Part shown: positions 63,314 to 64,000 of the stretch, in pieces
Numbering within the stretch: position 1 is the first letter of the stretch
How the letters are laid out: each line of letters opens with the position of its first letter
NCBI RefSeq assembly: GCF_004766125.1
Contig: NZ_SJSA01000002.1
Coordinates: forward strand, 1 to 64,000
DNA: 64,000 nucleotides
Source of the DNA: Duncaniella freteri
GTDB taxonomy: Bacteria; Bacteroidota; Bacteroidia; Bacteroidales; Muribaculaceae
Direction: 5' to 3'
Notes under the pieces: model-generated
Told to the model about the DNA's origin: nothing
What the model saw: the letters and a program-made list of their open reading frames with translations, nothing else
Database searches by the model: none
Program-made: the position numbers and the translations under genes

Positions 63314-64000
63314 TTATTTTATTTTGCGGCTTACGTTGAACAGTCGGTCTCGTTCAGCCGGAGTGAGTGCCGAATAGCCCGATTTCTTGATTTTGTCAAG
63401 TATAGTATCGAGTTCCCGGCGTTCATCAGGAGTGAGCCCTGATGTCGTTGAAGATGTGGCTGATTTGGTTGACGTGGCTGATGCCTGGTTGCTGGGTCCG
63501 TTAGGATTGTTGTGGCTGCTGGGGCTGTTTGGCGGCGTTGTCTTTCGTTGTCTTGCAGTCCTGTCGACTATCCTGGCTGCCGGTGCGGTTATGTCGCTCC
63601 CTTTTTTCAGGCGCAGGGCGAAAAGCAAGCCGGTGAGAATTCCTCCGAGATGGGCTATCTCGCCGCCTGCATTGCTCCCTGTGACACCTATGAGCACCAG
63701 CACTATTGTGGCAAGAGCTATCCATTTTACGGATACAGCCCCTATGAACAGCATATGCATCTTGAAGTGTGGCATCAGTATTGCCACAGCTGTGACGATG
63801 GCTATCACAGCCGCTGACGAGCCTATGAGCGAGCCGTAGTGATTGCCATGGAAAAGTGGGAGTGTGTTATACCCTGCAAGGAAGAGCACAGCTCCTGCAA
63901 GTCCGCCATAGATGTACAGGACAAACAGCTGACGTGATGTGCACACCATACGGAACATGGTCCCGAACCAGTAGAGCCATAGCATATTGAATACGATGTG
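63314..64000 (-). CDS. rhomboid-family intramembrane serine protease (partial)
   Basis: The frame is open to the right edge (HIVFNMLWLYWFGTMF), so the N-terminus is outside. Catalytic Ser in HYGSLIGSSAAVIAI (GxSx) and His in EIAHLGGILTGL. The C-terminal 90 residues are a Pro/Ser/Thr-rich linker and a short helical end (LTPDERRELDTILDKIKKSG). Cleaves membrane proteins within the bilayer. Confidence 0.9.
   Translation of the reverse strand, partial: HIVFNMLWLYWFGTMFRMVCTSRQLFVLYIYGGLAGAVLFLAGYNTLPLFHGNHYGSLIGSSAAVIAIVTAVAILMPHFKMHMLFIGAVSVKWIALATIVLVLIGVTGSNAGGEIAHLGGILTGLLFALRLKKGSDITAPAARIVDRTARQRKTTPPNSPSSHNNPNGPSNQASATSTKSATSSTTSGLTPDERRELDTILDKIKKSGYSALTPAERDRLFNVSRKIK

Overview
The window looks like a chromosome segment of a Bacteroidales gut bacterium carrying a tailed prophage. 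The evidence is SusC/SusD genes, Bacteroidetes-type lipoprotein signals, an ECF sigma factor, IS families typical of the phylum, and many copies of the Bacteroidetes -7 promoter box (TAnnTTTG). A Muribaculaceae-like host is my guess from gene style only.

Bases 1 to about 23,400 are the right part of a contractile-tailed prophage; its left end lies outside the window. It has two divergent structural operons. The minus-strand operon (1-6237) holds small and large terminase, a DUF1320/gp36-like protein, baseplate hub, spike and a tail-adaptor set. The plus-strand operon (6744-21206) holds protease/scaffold, capsid, lysis genes, sheath, tube, a frameshifting tail chaperone, tape measure, baseplate and fibres. 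An initiator-type tRNA lies between them. Four minus-operon genes carry single-base frameshifts, so the prophage is either decaying or mis-sequenced there. The right end (21237-23177) is a DNA-modification-like module: a D12-class adenine methylase, a highly structured antisense RNA, a Mor-like HTH gene, and a thymidylate-synthase homologue with the Asn-to-Asp change typical of dCMP-specific enzymes, interrupted by one in-frame TAA. A 48-residue membrane protein with its own host-type promoter lies antisense between tail chaperone and tape measure, like a moron.

Bases 23,480-26,933 contain an ECF sigma gene bracketed by two intact insertion sequences, an IS4-family element with a 9-bp target duplication and an ISAon1-type element with an 8-9-bp duplication. 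Bases 27,016-33,701 hold a small membrane protein, tRNA-His, lepA, tRNA-Gly, an IS remnant, and a tight operon tatA-tatC-mtnN-luxS-AlbA_2 protein-GH25 lysozyme (AI-2/SAH recycling with Tat export). Bases 33,882-36,949 are a GH2 beta-galactosidase with one frameshift.

Bases 37,313-46,448 form a SusC/SusD outer-membrane uptake operon with two further lipoproteins and two tandem TlpA-like thioredoxins but no glycoside hydrolase. Next come acyl-CoA dehydrogenase with ETF alpha and beta, purL, a KilA-N protein, a TonB-C/WG-repeat lipoprotein, small lipoprotein and hypothetical genes, a CDF transporter, an M3 peptidase, a membrane-anchored EEP-family protein and, running off the right edge, a rhomboid protease.
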